From: an uncultured Candidatus Saccharibacteria bacterium
GTDB taxonomy: Bacteria > Patescibacteriota > Saccharimonadia > Saccharimonadales > Saccharimonadaceae
DNA: 64,000 nt
NCBI GenBank assembly: GCA_947087275.1
Contig: CAMUBZ010000002.1
Location: 60,751 to 124,750 of the forward strand
Direction of reading: 5' to 3'
The translations under genes and the position numbers were made by a program. The notes under the pieces were generated by a model. It saw nothing but the letters and a program-made list of their open reading frames with translations. It was not told where the DNA came from and made no database searches. Below are positions 17,533 through 26,403 of the stretch, one piece after another (position 1 is the stretch's first letter; every line of letters starts with the position of its first letter).

Positions 17533-17735
17533 CAGCGGAGGGGGAAACCGATGTAACGAGCGTCTGGACCCCAAGACGGGTAGACCTCGCTAGCATTAAA
17601 GTTGAGGTCGTAACCACCAGCGCCAGCGGTACCCCAGATAGTATTAGCCTGACGCGACGACCAATTGTGACCATTGACGCCAGCGTTCCGAAAAGTACCA
17701 GCAGTATTAGTCGGATTGACGTGACCGCTGCGCAC
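17533..17735 (-). repeat. Silent FISUMP cassette C3 with divergent tail
   Basis: Head at 17725-17735 on the minus strand, variable region with S-S-R and F-N-A-S, then FPLRC; the usual STVLGM tail is replaced by unrelated sequence running into C2's tail. The 3' invariant part was probably lost by recombination with C2. Confidence 0.75.
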
Positions 17736-17744
17736 AGCGAAGAA

Positions 17745-18060
17745 TAATGAATAGTATATGGCAACTTCACTCCAATAATGCTAGGAAGTTACTTTGAAGA
17801 TTCTAAGTCATAACTTAAAATTCGACGAACCTTTTGTTTTCTCTTGGAACAGTAAAGGGAACTTCACGATCTTTTGATGGAGAACCGCCAGCGAGCGGAG
17901 GAGTGAGCTCAGGCTGCTATTGGGTCTCATGGACGTTTTGTGTCCATAAGTTTATTTTAGCATTGAAGGAATCCAGAGGTGATGTAGTTGACAGATTTAG
18001 TGATGTGTGATATTGTTGTGATGGTGGTGTGGGAGCAAATTAAGAGGAAGGTGATGTGAG
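17745..18060 (+). other. Intergenic region with hairpins, no gene seen
   Basis: About 315 bp between cassette C3 and the L,D-transpeptidase. It holds a CCGC...GCGG hairpin near 17887-17900, a GGAC/GTCC hairpin with a T-rich run at about 17930-17955 (possible terminator), and TTGACA near 17988. No coding frame is convincing; a small RNA is possible. Confidence 0.4.
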
Positions 18061-19026
18061 ATGAAGAAATGCTTGATTTTGTTGGCAAGTTGGTTGGTAT
18101 TGATGTGTGGCGGAATGACGGTGCGAGCGGCAGAGGTGGATACGGATCAGACAGAGGTAAAAGAAATCCCGTTTTTGATTGAAACCTTGGAGGATGACCC
18201 GGCGGCAAATGAACCGGATTATCTGATGTTTATAAATCGGGCGGAGAATTATACAACAATCTTTACGACTGATGAGACGGGCGCATATACGATACCGGTG
18301 ATAAAGTTTGTTAATTCTACGGGAAAATATAACAGAACACCATTGGGCTCATTTCATGTTTATCAGAAATATAGTACTTGGAAATTAATGAATGGTAATG
18401 TATATACGCAGAACGCTGTGCGGTTTAATAAGGGAGTAATGTCGCATTCGGAGTGTTATTCTGCAGAACGTAAAGACATGCTGTCTTGGGAACAGTTTAA
18501 TAAACTGGGCGAACAGGCGTCTTCGGGTTGCGTACGCACAATGGCGGCAGATTCACAGTGGATTTATGAACACTGTAAGATTGGTACGCCGGTGATTGTG
18601 AGTGACACTATAGAATATGATGGAGTGACGTATGCTGATCCGTGGGAGATACCGCATACAGTTACAATTCCGGCGGATAGCCCGTACAAAGGTTGGGACC
18701 CAACCGACACGGATTTTGAAAATCCGTGGCAAGACCTTAGGCCGGTGTTATATATTGCGTTTAATACAGCGGGTATTAAGACGATAGAATTGCCAGTGGG
18801 GGCGACCGAAAAGGATTTGCGGATGTCGTTTGAGCTAGCAAAGGCTGAAGGTGTACCGTATTGCCCGGAAACGACTGAGTTTGGGTTGACTATGCCCTAT
18901 GCAATCGAGATTTATGGAGCATATGATTTGAACACTCCGGGAGAATATACGCTGTATGTGCGAGGGTTTGACCTCGAAACGACGCTGCGGGCGGATGCGA
19001 CTTATATTCTGAGAGTTTCAAAATGA
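18061..19026 (+). CDS. L,D-transpeptidase (YkuD family), secreted
   Basis: 321 aa. A signal peptide (M-K-K-C-L-I-L-L-A-S-W-L-V-L) has a likely cleavage after V-R-A-A. The YkuD domain spans ~55-190 with the H-S-E-C-Y region at 129-133 and S-S-G-C-V-R at 154-159 (catalytic Cys157). The C-terminal ~100 residues look like an Ig-like fold. It would make 3-3 cross-links or attach proteins to peptidoglycan outside the membrane. The start is supported by AGAGGAAGG upstream; a TTGACA lies ~75 nt upstream. A terminator follows the stop. Confidence 0.88.
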   Translation: MKKCLILLASWLVLMCGGMTVRAAEVDTDQTEVKEIPFLIETLEDDPAANEPDYLMFINRAENYTTIFTTDETGAYTIPVIKFVNSTGKYNRTPLGSFHVYQKYSTWKLMNGNVYTQNAVRFNKGVMSHSECYSAERKDMLSWEQFNKLGEQASSGCVRTMAADSQWIYEHCKIGTPVIVSDTIEYDGVTYADPWEIPHTVTIPADSPYKGWDPTDTDFENPWQDLRPVLYIAFNTAGIKTIELPVGATEKDLRMSFELAKAEGVPYCPETTEFGLTMPYAIEIYGAYDLNTPGEYTLYVRGFDLETTLRADATYILRVSK

Positions 19027-19049
19027 TTGACGACACTCACACTAACCAA

Positions 19050-19086
19050 GGAATGAAGGTTGCTGAGTAACTAGCGGCCTTTTTTC
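19050..19086 (+). terminator. Terminator after L,D-transpeptidase
   Basis: AAGGttGCT...AGCggCCTT stem followed by TTTTT. Confidence 0.75.
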
Positions 19087-19138
19087 TTGGGAAAATAGGG
19101 GTTGTAAAAATACTGAGGTGTGCTATAATTGGGGACAT

Positions 19139-19405
19139 ATGATTACTAGAGAGAAAAAAGCTGAGGCGATGGCAAAACTTGCGCGCACCAAAGAGGACGT
19201 GGGGAGCCCAGAGGTGCAGGTGTCGATTTTGACTGAGCGGATCAAGGAAGTGACCGAGCATGTCAAAGAGAACAAGCATGATTACATGGCAAAGCGCGGT
19301 TTGATGCAGATGGTAGGTCAGCGCAAGAAATTGCTGAAATATCTTGAGCGGACGAACTTTGACTTGTACAAGAAGACCATTGCGGAGTTAGGTCTCCGGA
19401 AATAG
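19139..19405 (+). CDS. rpsO: 30S ribosomal protein S15
   Basis: 88 aa, the usual length. The sequence carries the S15 signature (S-P-E-V-Q-V-S-I-L-T, then H-D-Y-M-A-K-R-G-L, R-K-K-L-L-K-Y-L). It binds 16S rRNA in the platform. TATAAT lies 9 nt before the ATG, so the mRNA would be leaderless. A terminator follows at 19411-19436. pnp, a frequent rpsO neighbour, is about 1.2 kb downstream, separated by a minus-strand gene. Confidence 0.97.
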   Translation: MITREKKAEAMAKLARTKEDVGSPEVQVSILTERIKEVTEHVKENKHDYMAKRGLMQMVGQRKKLLKYLERTNFDLYKKTIAELGLRK

Positions 19406-19410
19406 CAAAA

Positions 19411-19436
19411 GGCTCCCGGTGAGGGAGTTTTTTGAT
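19411..19436 (+). terminator. Terminator of rpsO
   Basis: CTCCC-GGTGA-GGGAG stem followed by TTTTTT. Confidence 0.8.
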
Positions 19437-19457
19437 GTGGTAAAATTTTTGGTGGGG

Positions 19458-19489
19458 TGAAAAAGCGCCCCAGGTATAGATATGGGACG
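19458..19489 (-). terminator. Terminator of the 19515-20204 gene
   Basis: On the minus strand GCGtCCCA...TGGGGCGC followed by TTTTT. Confidence 0.7.
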
Positions 19490-19514
19490 CAGTTTCGTTT
19501 GGTGGAGAAAATGT

Positions 19515-20204
19515 TTAGGCCAAACACTCGAGAGGCGTGGAGGCTGTGTTGGCGAAGCCGTCATAAAGCGCGTTGAGACGCGTTTTGATTTCTTCGCAAC
19601 AAGTGCTGATAAATGCAGTTTTGTGGGCATCCAGTTCTTCGTCGGACATCTTGCGCCAAGTGGTAACTCGACCACGTTTGCGTTTGATGATACGGCCATC
19701 CAGACGCAATTCCTCAATTTCTTTATCACTCAATTCGCCCCGCTTGAAAGTTTCGATAAATTTGGGCGGGTTTTCCTTGGTAAAACTGGTGATAAATTTG
19801 ATTTTGAGTTCCTGTTCAGTGTCTGATACCTTCCGGAAGGTATATACGTATGTGAGACACATACGTATAGTCGTGTTTTCTAAAAGTGTGCCATCATCGA
19901 GTTTCTGTCGAGCGGATTTTTTGCCACTGCGGTCACCGTCAGAATAAAAGTGTTTGACTTCGTGGCAGATTTTGCCGATGAAAGATGTGTCAATGTCTTC
20001 ACGAGTAAGGCTGGCAGGAAGATAACGAATGATAATATCTTCGTTAACGACCTCGACGGTAGGGCGGTGGACGTGGCTCAACTGAAGCAGAAACTTACTG
20101 ATGCCGGGTGAGCAGAGGGGCCAGATTGTATTTTCGAGATTATAGACAATCAGGCTGAGGTCGGTAGGTACGGATGATGTGGTCTTTTCTGTTGATTCTG
20201 TCAT
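19515..20204 (-). CDS. Hypothetical protein, 229 aa
   Basis: No recognised family. Soluble, with mixed charge and a Lys/Arg-rich stretch near residue 175 (I-I-K-R-K-R-G-R). The chosen ATG at 20204 has AAGGAGAAAAAGA directly upstream; a longer upstream reading would run through the promoter leader. A clean promoter (TTGACA 20327-20332, TATAAT 20304-20309, 17-bp spacer) and a leader with a CCGAATAGCGTTCGG hairpin precede it. It shares this promoter and SD style with the hypothetical genes at 277-690 and 2018-2449. Confidence 0.7.
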   Translation of the reverse strand: MTESTEKTTSSVPTDLSLIVYNLENTIWPLCSPGISKFLLQLSHVHRPTVEVVNEDIIIRYLPASLTREDIDTSFIGKICHEVKHFYSDGDRSGKKSARQKLDDGTLLENTTIRMCLTYVYTFRKVSDTEQELKIKFITSFTKENPPKFIETFKRGELSDKEIEELRLDGRIIKRKRGRVTTWRKMSDEELDAHKTAFISTCCEEIKTRLNALYDGFANTASTPLECLA

Positions 20205-20303
20205 TCTTTTTCTCCTTAAAATTATTAATCTACTTGCCAGGGATAATGGCCCTGACTCCAACGTGTAACACTCCAAATAGCCGAACGCTATTCGGATTAT
20301 TCC

Positions 20304-20332
20304 ATTATAGCACAGATGGCTGAATTTGTCAA
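20304..20332 (-). promoter_or_regulatory. Promoter of the 19515-20204 gene
   Basis: TTGACA and TATAAT on the minus strand with a 17-bp spacer, both perfect consensus. Confidence 0.75.
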
Positions 20333-20373
20333 TACTTTTATGGTAATCTCGGGAGAATGAGATGATTCTGTGG

Positions 20374-20592
20374 TATAATAGGGGTAGAAAATTACATTAA
20401 TTTTTGGGAAGACGGCAGATAAGATAATAATTTCTTGTTTGTTGGCAGTGATTCCGTAAGTGGCGGGTAAACTGTTCGCAATTGTACTATTGTAGTATGC
20501 AATTGCTCTGCAGTTCTGTTTATACTTACAAAATCACTGTCTACAAGCCTCTAATTATCATCCTATCTGAGGTTTTCCCAAGAAAGGGAAGT
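20374..20592 (+). promoter_or_regulatory. pnp promoter and ~205-nt structured leader
   Basis: TATAAT at 20374-20379, then a long leader with a strong hairpin at 20478-20506 (GCAATTG arms). Long leaders with a hairpin processed by RNase III and PNPase are known to mediate pnp autoregulation in E. coli; that this applies here is inference. SD GGGAAG immediately precedes the ATG. Confidence 0.6.
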
Positions 20593-22767
20593 ATGGATAT
20601 TATCAACCCCAGCGGGAAACAGTTGGTACGCGTAGAAACCGAACTTTGTGGCCGCAAATTGACATTGGAAGTAAACCGGGTAGGGTTCCGGAGTACGGCG
20701 AGTGTGCTAGTAACTTATGGCGAGACTGTAGTACTAGGCTCGGTCGTAGTAGGTAAGAAGCCAGTGGTGCAAGATTTCTTCCCATTGACGATTGACTACG
20801 AAGAGAAGTTTTATGCTGCGGGCAAGATTTCTGGTTCGAAATTTATTAAGCGTGAGGGGAAGCCGGCTGATGAGGCGGTGCTGGTGGGGCGGTTGATTGA
20901 CCGGCCGATTCGCCCGTTGTTCCCGAAGGGATATCGTCAAGAAGTGCAAGTGGTGACCACGGTGCTTTCTATGGATCCAGAGTTCCGCCCAGATATGGTG
21001 GCGATGATTGCGGCTTCGAGTGCCTTGATGCTCTCGGGGACGCCATTTGACGGGCCGATTGCTGGTCTCCGGATCGGGCGGATTAACGGGGAATTTAAGG
21101 CCTTCTTGAATGCGGAAGAGCGTGAGCAGAGCATCATGGATCTGGTGGTGGCTTGTAAAGATGGCAAGGTGATGATGGTGGAAGCTGGCGCGAATGAAGT
21201 ACCAGAAGCCATGATTATTGAGGCGATGCACTGGGCAGTGAAGAACGTGCAACCGGCACTAGATTTGCAACGCGAACTGGCTGAGAAAGTTGGCGTAGTG
21301 AGCCAAGAGTACGAACTGGTGTTGCCTGATGAGGGGATTCAAGAGAGAGTTGAGACTTGGTACAAAGCGCATGCCGGCGAGAAGGTGCGCGGAAATGTGT
21401 TGGAACGCCAAGAAGTGGTGGCACAGTTACGTGAGGAGATGCACGCCGAATTGGCGCCAGAACTAGGTGAAGGCGAGACCGAGGAAGAAAAGATCGCAGA
21501 TTATACCGAGCGGATGCAAGGTGAATATGATCAAGCCTTTGATCTCGCAGTGAACCATGAAGTGCGCCGGGGGATTATAGAAGATGGTGTGCGCCCAGAC
21601 GGACGGAAACTGACTGAGGTGCGGCCGTTGTCGAGCCAAGTGGGGATTTTGCCACGGGTGCATGGTTCGTCTTTGTTTACGCGTGGTTTGACGCAGGCGC
21701 TCAACATCGTCACCTTGGCGCCACTGAGTTTTGCGCAAGTAGTGGACACGATGGAGGTGACTGACGGTAAGCGGCGCTACATGCATCACTACAATGCCCC
21801 GTCTTATACCGTGGGTGAAGTGGGACGGATTGGTAGCCCAGGGCGGCGTGAGATTGGCCATGGATATTTGGCAGAGCGCGCGCTGATGCCAATGTTGCCA
21901 AGTGAAGAAGAGTTCCCGTATGCGATTCGTAGCGTGACCGAGATTATGAGCCAGAATGGTTCGACTTCGATGGCGGCGACTTGCTCGAGTTGTATGGCTT
22001 TGATGGATGCTGGTGTGCCGTTGAAGCGCCCAGTGAGCGGTGTAGCGATGGGCTTGATGGTGGATGTGCCAGCTGGTACGGAGATTACTGCCGATGATAT
22101 TGATAAAGCTTATGTCTTGACCGATCTGATGGACGCTGAGGATTTTGCGGGCGATATGGACTTTAAGGTGACCGGTACGACTGAGGGTATCACGGCCTTG
22201 CAGATGGATATGAAAGTGCATGGTTTGCCAGTAGATATCTTGGAAAAGGCGATTGCGCAGAGCCATGATGGGCGGATGTTTATCTTGGAACACATGTTGA
22301 GCGTGATTCCAGGACCACGGCCGGAGATTTCTAAGTATGCGCCAAAGATTGAGAAGCTGATGGTGAATCCGGATAAAATCGGGGCAATTATTGGTAAGGG
22401 CGGTGAGATGATTAATAAGATCACCTCTGAGACTGGTGCAATGGTGGACATTGATGATTCTGGACTCGTGACGATTTCTGGTGAGAATGAAGCGATTGAG
22501 AAGGCGCTGGCCTGGATTAAGGGTTTGGTGGAAGAGCCAGAAGTGGGCAAAGTCTATGATGGTATAGTGGCCACGATTAAGGATTTTGGCGCGTTTGTGA
22601 CGATTTTGCCAGGGATTGATGGCATGTTGCACGTGTCGCAAATTAGCGATAAACGGATCGAGAATGTGAGTGATGTGTTGAAGGTGGGGCAAAAGGTAAG
22701 GGTGAAACTTGCGGCGATTGACGACCGGGGCCGGTTGTCGCTGACGATGCGGAATGTAGAACAATAG
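20593..22767 (+). CDS. pnp: Polyribonucleotide nucleotidyltransferase (PNPase)
   Basis: 724 aa. Order: first RNase PH domain (~10-150), alpha-helical linker, second RNase PH domain (~300-540, with G-R-R-E-I-G-H-G and S-N-G-S-T-S-type M-S-Q-N-G-S-T-S-M-A), KH domain (I-G-A-I-I-G-K-G-G-E-M-I) near 590, and a C-terminal S1 domain. It degrades RNA 3'-to-5' phosphorolytically. An upstream ATG at 20482 exists, but M-D-I-I-N-P-S-G-K at 20593 with its SD fits the family start. A conserved terminator-bearing element (R2) follows. Confidence 0.97.
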   Translation: MDIINPSGKQLVRVETELCGRKLTLEVNRVGFRSTASVLVTYGETVVLGSVVVGKKPVVQDFFPLTIDYEEKFYAAGKISGSKFIKREGKPADEAVLVGRLIDRPIRPLFPKGYRQEVQVVTTVLSMDPEFRPDMVAMIAASSALMLSGTPFDGPIAGLRIGRINGEFKAFLNAEEREQSIMDLVVACKDGKVMMVEAGANEVPEAMIIEAMHWAVKNVQPALDLQRELAEKVGVVSQEYELVLPDEGIQERVETWYKAHAGEKVRGNVLERQEVVAQLREEMHAELAPELGEGETEEEKIADYTERMQGEYDQAFDLAVNHEVRRGIIEDGVRPDGRKLTEVRPLSSQVGILPRVHGSSLFTRGLTQALNIVTLAPLSFAQVVDTMEVTDGKRRYMHHYNAPSYTVGEVGRIGSPGRREIGHGYLAERALMPMLPSEEEFPYAIRSVTEIMSQNGSTSMAATCSSCMALMDAGVPLKRPVSGVAMGLMVDVPAGTEITADDIDKAYVLTDLMDAEDFAGDMDFKVTGTTEGITALQMDMKVHGLPVDILEKAIAQSHDGRMFILEHMLSVIPGPRPEISKYAPKIEKLMVNPDKIGAIIGKGGEMINKITSETGAMVDIDDSGLVTISGENEAIEKALAWIKGLVEEPEVGKVYDGIVATIKDFGAFVTILPGIDGMLHVSQISDKRIENVSDVLKVGQKVRVKLAAIDDRGRLSLTMRNVEQ

Positions 22768-22779
22768 TTGATTGTTGGC

Positions 22780-22947
22780 ATTACACCTTGGCTACGTAAT
22801 TTATGAACCAGTAAATAGCATTATTAGCTCTTACTACTAGGTTTCTAGAACCCGGTGTAGCCTCTCAAAAAATAGAACCCGTGGAGGGCTCTATTTTTTG
22901 ACCCGGCTCCAGCCGTTTTATATGTTCTTGAAATCTAGTAGTAAGAG
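22780..22947 (+). other. R2 element copy 1: long inverted repeat enclosing a bidirectional terminator
   Basis: Outer arms CTCTTACTACTAG (22828-22840) and CTAGTAGTAAGAG (22935-22947) are perfect inverses, continuing imperfectly inward. In the centre A6-TAGA...TCTA-T6 (22867-22899) is a terminator on either strand. Flanking motifs CCGGTG and AGCCGTTTTATATGTTCT recur in the copy at 45110-45229. Confidence 0.7.
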
Positions 22948-23011
22948 TTAGTGGATAATATATGTTCATAGAAATTAGTAAACCCGACAGTTACAAATAT
23001 AGTCTTCCACT

Positions 23012-23232
23012 CTCTACATACCTAATACAGTACTAAGGCAGCGGAGGGGGAAACCATACCAACGATGGAAGCCCCCTGATGGATATACATCCTTATCATA
23101 GAATACTAGATAATAAGCACTAGGAATATTAGCCTCTCCACTGAGCATAGAGGATGCGTAAGTCGTCCATAACAGTCCCCATATACCAGCATTACTTAGA
23201 CCTTTTGATAGTAGGATATATCCGCTGCGCAC
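23012..23232 (-). repeat. Silent FISUMP cassette C4
   Basis: Head at 23222-23232, tail ending at 23012-23016 on the minus strand. It encodes VRSG-Y-I-L-L-S-K ... F-P-L-R-C-L-S-T-V-L-G-M. No start signal. Confidence 0.85.
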
Positions 23233-23301
23233 GAAGTAAAAATATACAAAACATCACACTTGTGCTTGCTAAATTTTTTCGATTTATGCTAGGCTCAGAG
23301 G

Positions 23302-23706
23302 ATGAAGCAAACTGTGCCTAAGAATCACAAACAAGGTTTATATATTACGAATGGTGTTATCTTGCAACCTCATGAGCAGAAGACGGTCAATTTTTTGTTA
23401 GCATCAGAATACGATGTCGAATTGATACCATTGAGCCAGAAAGAAGGAGAACATACCGCGGATATCAAAATGTGCGGTGTGGCGTGGGAAATGAAGGCAC
23501 CAAAGGGTGAAGGAAAATGGGTGATCAAGAATACCATCCAACACGCATCACATCAAGCAGAAAATATCATAATTGATTTATTTAGGATTAAAGTTTATGA
23601 GCAAAGGTGTCTTTCCGAATTACAACGGTACTTTAAGATGTCTAAACGTATTAAGCGCATGAAAATCATAACAAAATCGAGAAAGATACTTGAATTTAGT
23701 AAATAA
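23302..23706 (+). CDS. CdiA-CT-like PD-(D/E)XK nuclease (toxin-like)
   Basis: 134 aa, freestanding. The A-D-I-K-M-C-G-V-A-W-E-M-K-A-P-K-G block gives the Asp and E-x-K catalytic residues of the CdiA C-terminal tRNA nuclease family; the following K-N-T-I-Q-H-A-S-H-Q-A-E-N-I-I-I-D-L matches the family pattern. No delivery domain, signal peptide or immunity gene is visible. The promoter resembles that of the nuclease at 48173 and of the MazF-like gene at 30369 (CTTGTGCTTGCTAAA then TATGCTAGG, about 10 nt before the ATG). A strong terminator follows, immediately before cassette C5. Family call is by motif only. Confidence 0.7.
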   Translation: MKQTVPKNHKQGLYITNGVILQPHEQKTVNFLLASEYDVELIPLSQKEGEHTADIKMCGVAWEMKAPKGEGKWVIKNTIQHASHQAENIIIDLFRIKVYEQRCLSELQRYFKMSKRIKRMKIITKSRKILEFSK

Positions 23707-23728
23707 TTAGTGTATACTCATTGATAAT

Positions 23729-23775
23729 GAGGATAGGGCCGGAATTGGAATGTTCTGGCTACTGTCCTCTTTTTC
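23729..23775 (+). terminator. Terminator between nuclease and cassette C5
   Basis: GAGGAtAG...CTGTCCTC long stem plus TTTTT, ending directly at the head of C5. Confidence 0.85.
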
Positions 23776-24010
23776 GTGCGCAGCGGAGTAATTTATCCAC
23801 CCCTTACAACAGGAACATTGACGCGTACGGGTCAATGGAGTTATGACTGGTCATCACGTAGTGCAGCGACTGTTGCTGGTAGTTCTGGCAATGCTAGCGT
23901 TTATAGCCTAGGTTTCAACGCTACTAGTGTGAATCTAATGTATGGATGGGATAACCGTTTTTACGCTTTCCCCCTACGCTGCCTTAGTACTGTATTAGGT
24001 ATGTAGGAGT
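23776..24010 (+). repeat. Silent FISUMP cassette C5 (near-identical to C1)
   Basis: Head at 23776-23786, tail to 24010. Sequence identical to C1 (1-194, other strand) except two bases, a recent duplication. The tail has CCCCCTACGCTG instead of CCCCCTCCGCTG. Confidence 0.87.
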
Positions 24011-24066
24011 TGCTTTCGAGACAACGCTCATACCAGGTGACGTTAGTTGGCTGGCTATGTAGGAGT
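24007..24066. repeat. Hairpin segment flanked by TATGTAGGAGT copies
   Basis: After the C5 tail the 13-bp end TATGTAGGAGTgg recurs ~54 bp later (24054-24066). Between them is a CCAGGTGACG...-type sequence. The same segment is found in opposite orientation next to elements B (47783-47870) and C (50382-50470). Confidence 0.55.
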
Positions 24067-24111
24067 GGAAAACTTGGTGTTTTGGGGAAAGTTGTGTATA
24101 ATATAGGGTAT

Positions 24112-26403
24112 ATGGCAAAACGGAGGTCGACGTCGAAGAAAAAGACGTCAAATAAGAAACGCACAACAAGCGCAAAAGCGCGCGCTAAGGAAGTAGCACC
24201 AGAGCACGAGTTGCCGGGTGGATTTTGGCGACAGATTATGGCGGTGTTGATGTTGGTGTTGGCGGTGGTGTTGATTTTTGCATGGTTGGGCGATGGTGGC
24301 CCGATTTTGAACTCGGCGATTGACGGGTTGATGTGGCTAATTGGCTATGCGCAGTATCTGCTGCCGTTCCTCTTAGTGTGGTTGGCGGTGAAGATTTTCC
24401 GAAGTGATGATAATCGGTTGCCAGCGGTGATGTGGTTGGCGTCGTTTTTGATGATTTTTTGGGTAGCAGGGATTGCGGGAATTCCGACGATTGGTATGGA
24501 CGACCCGACTGGGGGAATTGTGGGGGAATGGATGAATGGGCTAATGACACAGATTGTGAATGCTGGAGTAGCCATCTTTATATATGTTGTGCTGATGTTT
24601 GTGACGGCAATCTTTATTTTGCAGACAAATCCATTGACGGTGTTCCGGGGAATTGCGGCAATTTTCCATACGGGTGAAAGTGAGGATAAGCGCAATGAGA
24701 GATTGGCGCGCAAGGCTGAGAAGGGCGAAAAAGTTAAGGGTGGTGACTTAGAAATTAAGGTGAATTCGGGTGTGGCGGTAGATGATACACCTGCGGCTGA
24801 CCCGATGCCGTTGAAGACGCGGTTGGGGAGTAAGCCGGTGAAGGCAGGTAAGGATGCAGTGGCGCCAGAGCCTGAGCGGGCTTTGGTGGCAGTGAGCGAC
24901 CCAAACTGGAAGATGCCAGATATTAACCTGTTGGAAAAGAAACAGTCGCCGGCTAATCCGGGTGATATTCAGCAGAATGCGCAGATTATTAAGACAACTT
25001 TGAGTGAGTTTGGCATTGATGTAGAAATGGAAGGTGCCAATGTGGGCCCGAGGGTGACACAGTATACTATGAAGCCGCCACAGGGGGTGAACTTGTCTAA
25101 GATTTTGGCACGTGATAAGGAGTTGGCGTTGAATCTTGCGGTAGACAAGATTAGGATTGAGGCCCCGATTCCGGGGACGCGTTCAGTGGGCGTGGAATTG
25201 CCAAATGCCAAGTCGGCGGATGTGCGCCTCAGGGGTGTGATTGAAAGTAAGGAATGGAAGAACGCGACCGATCCGTTGACGTTTGCAGTGGGGAAGGATA
25301 TTTCTGGTAAAGCCGTGGTGGCGAACCTTGCCAAGATGCCACACCTTTTGATTGCGGGTACGACAGGTTCTGGTAAGTCAGTCATGACCAATACCTTGAT
25401 TTCTTCACTTTTGTATCGGAATGCGCCAAGTGATATGAAGTTGATTATTGTAGACCCGAAGCAGGTAGAAATGGCACAGTATGACGGGATCCCACATCTG
25501 CTCACGCCGATTATTACGCAAGTAGACAAGGCCCTTAGTGCGATGCGCTGGGCGGTGAATGAAATGGAGAAGCGCTATACTTTGATGGCGGAAGAGCGTG
25601 TGAAGAACATCGTGGACTATAATGCCAAGATGGCGAAGCAGGCCGAGAGTGAACAGAAGGATGGCGAAGAAGGCCACAAGGGCGAGCAGATGCCATACAT
25701 TGTGATTTTGATTGACGAGATGGCAGACCTGATGATGATGGCAGGGAAAGATTTGGAAATGCCGATTGTGCGCATCGCACAGAAAGGCCGTGCGGCGGGT
25801 ATCCACCTAGTGCTGGCAACGCAGCGCCCAGAAGTGAAGGTAATTACGGGTTTGATTAAAGCGAATATCCCAGGGCGGATTGCTTTCGCGGTGGGGAGTC
25901 AGATTGACTCGCGCGTGATGCTTGATATGACGGGTGCGGAGAAGTTGTTGGGCAAGGGTGATATGTTGATGTTGACGACGGAAATGATGGGCAAACCGCG
26001 GCGGATTCAAGGTGCTTGGGCAAGTGATGAGGACGTGGCGAAGTTGGCGGATTTTCTCCGGGCGCAGCGTGGACCAGAATATAATGATGAAGTGGTGGCG
26101 CAACCAGTGCAGATTAAAGGCATGGGACCGAGCGATGGGGGTGCAATTGGCGATTTGGGGCGGCGTTATGACCCGAATGATCCAGTAGTACGCAAGGCGA
26201 TTGAGATTACTTTGAAAAATGGTAAGTTTTCGACAGCGAGTTTGCAGACGTGGCTAGGTAAAGGGCACGGGTTTGTGTCGGGCCTTGCAATTTGGTTAGA
26301 AGAAATTGGCGTAATTGGGCCGGCGAATGGGCACAAACCACGGGATGTGTTGATTTCTAGTATGGACGATTTTGACCAGCTGGCAAATGGTGGCGGGGAG
26401 TGA
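24112..26403 (+). CDS. ftsK: DNA translocase FtsK/SpoIIIE
   Basis: 763 aa. Lys/Arg/Ser/Thr-rich N-terminus, four predicted membrane helices (~40-180), a linker, then alpha/beta motor domains with Walker A G-T-T-G-S-G-K-S near residue 430 and Walker B (V-I-L-I-D-E-M-A-D-L) near 540, and a C-terminal gamma winged-helix domain (S-T-A-S-L-Q-T-W-L-G-K-G). It pumps DNA at the septum and activates Xer recombination. The start at 24112 has TATAAT 9 nt upstream; an upstream frame-open extension is rejected because it crosses the promoter. Confidence 0.95.
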   Translation: MAKRRSTSKKKTSNKKRTTSAKARAKEVAPEHELPGGFWRQIMAVLMLVLAVVLIFAWLGDGGPILNSAIDGLMWLIGYAQYLLPFLLVWLAVKIFRSDDNRLPAVMWLASFLMIFWVAGIAGIPTIGMDDPTGGIVGEWMNGLMTQIVNAGVAIFIYVVLMFVTAIFILQTNPLTVFRGIAAIFHTGESEDKRNERLARKAEKGEKVKGGDLEIKVNSGVAVDDTPAADPMPLKTRLGSKPVKAGKDAVAPEPERALVAVSDPNWKMPDINLLEKKQSPANPGDIQQNAQIIKTTLSEFGIDVEMEGANVGPRVTQYTMKPPQGVNLSKILARDKELALNLAVDKIRIEAPIPGTRSVGVELPNAKSADVRLRGVIESKEWKNATDPLTFAVGKDISGKAVVANLAKMPHLLIAGTTGSGKSVMTNTLISSLLYRNAPSDMKLIIVDPKQVEMAQYDGIPHLLTPIITQVDKALSAMRWAVNEMEKRYTLMAEERVKNIVDYNAKMAKQAESEQKDGEEGHKGEQMPYIVILIDEMADLMMMAGKDLEMPIVRIAQKGRAAGIHLVLATQRPEVKVITGLIKANIPGRIAFAVGSQIDSRVMLDMTGAEKLLGKGDMLMLTTEMMGKPRRIQGAWASDEDVAKLADFLRAQRGPEYNDEVVAQPVQIKGMGPSDGGAIGDLGRRYDPNDPVVRKAIEITLKNGKFSTASLQTWLGKGHGFVSGLAIWLEEIGVIGPANGHKPRDVLISSMDDFDQLANGGGE

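Larger units (their letters stand above)
23012..24010. mobile_element. Head-to-head cassette-pair element A with nuclease cargo
   Basis: Bounded on both sides by the invariant tail in opposite orientation (about 45-bp terminal inverted repeats, outer ends CTCTACATA and TATGTAGGAG). It contains cassette C4 (-), a nuclease gene (+), its terminator, then cassette C5 (+). It sits between pnp and ftsK. No transposase is inside. Confidence 0.65.

Noticed and set aside
20482..20592. 37-codon N-terminal extension of PNPase
   Set aside because: It covers the structured leader; the family start and an SD are at 20593.
21463..22764. 433-codon minus-strand ORF inside pnp
   Set aside because: Antisense to a highly conserved gene, His/Arg-rich, no RBS; a codon-bias artefact.
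24010..24111. 34-codon N-terminal extension of FtsK
   Set aside because: It runs through the TATAAT and the cassette-border repeat; the leaderless ATG at 24112 is better.
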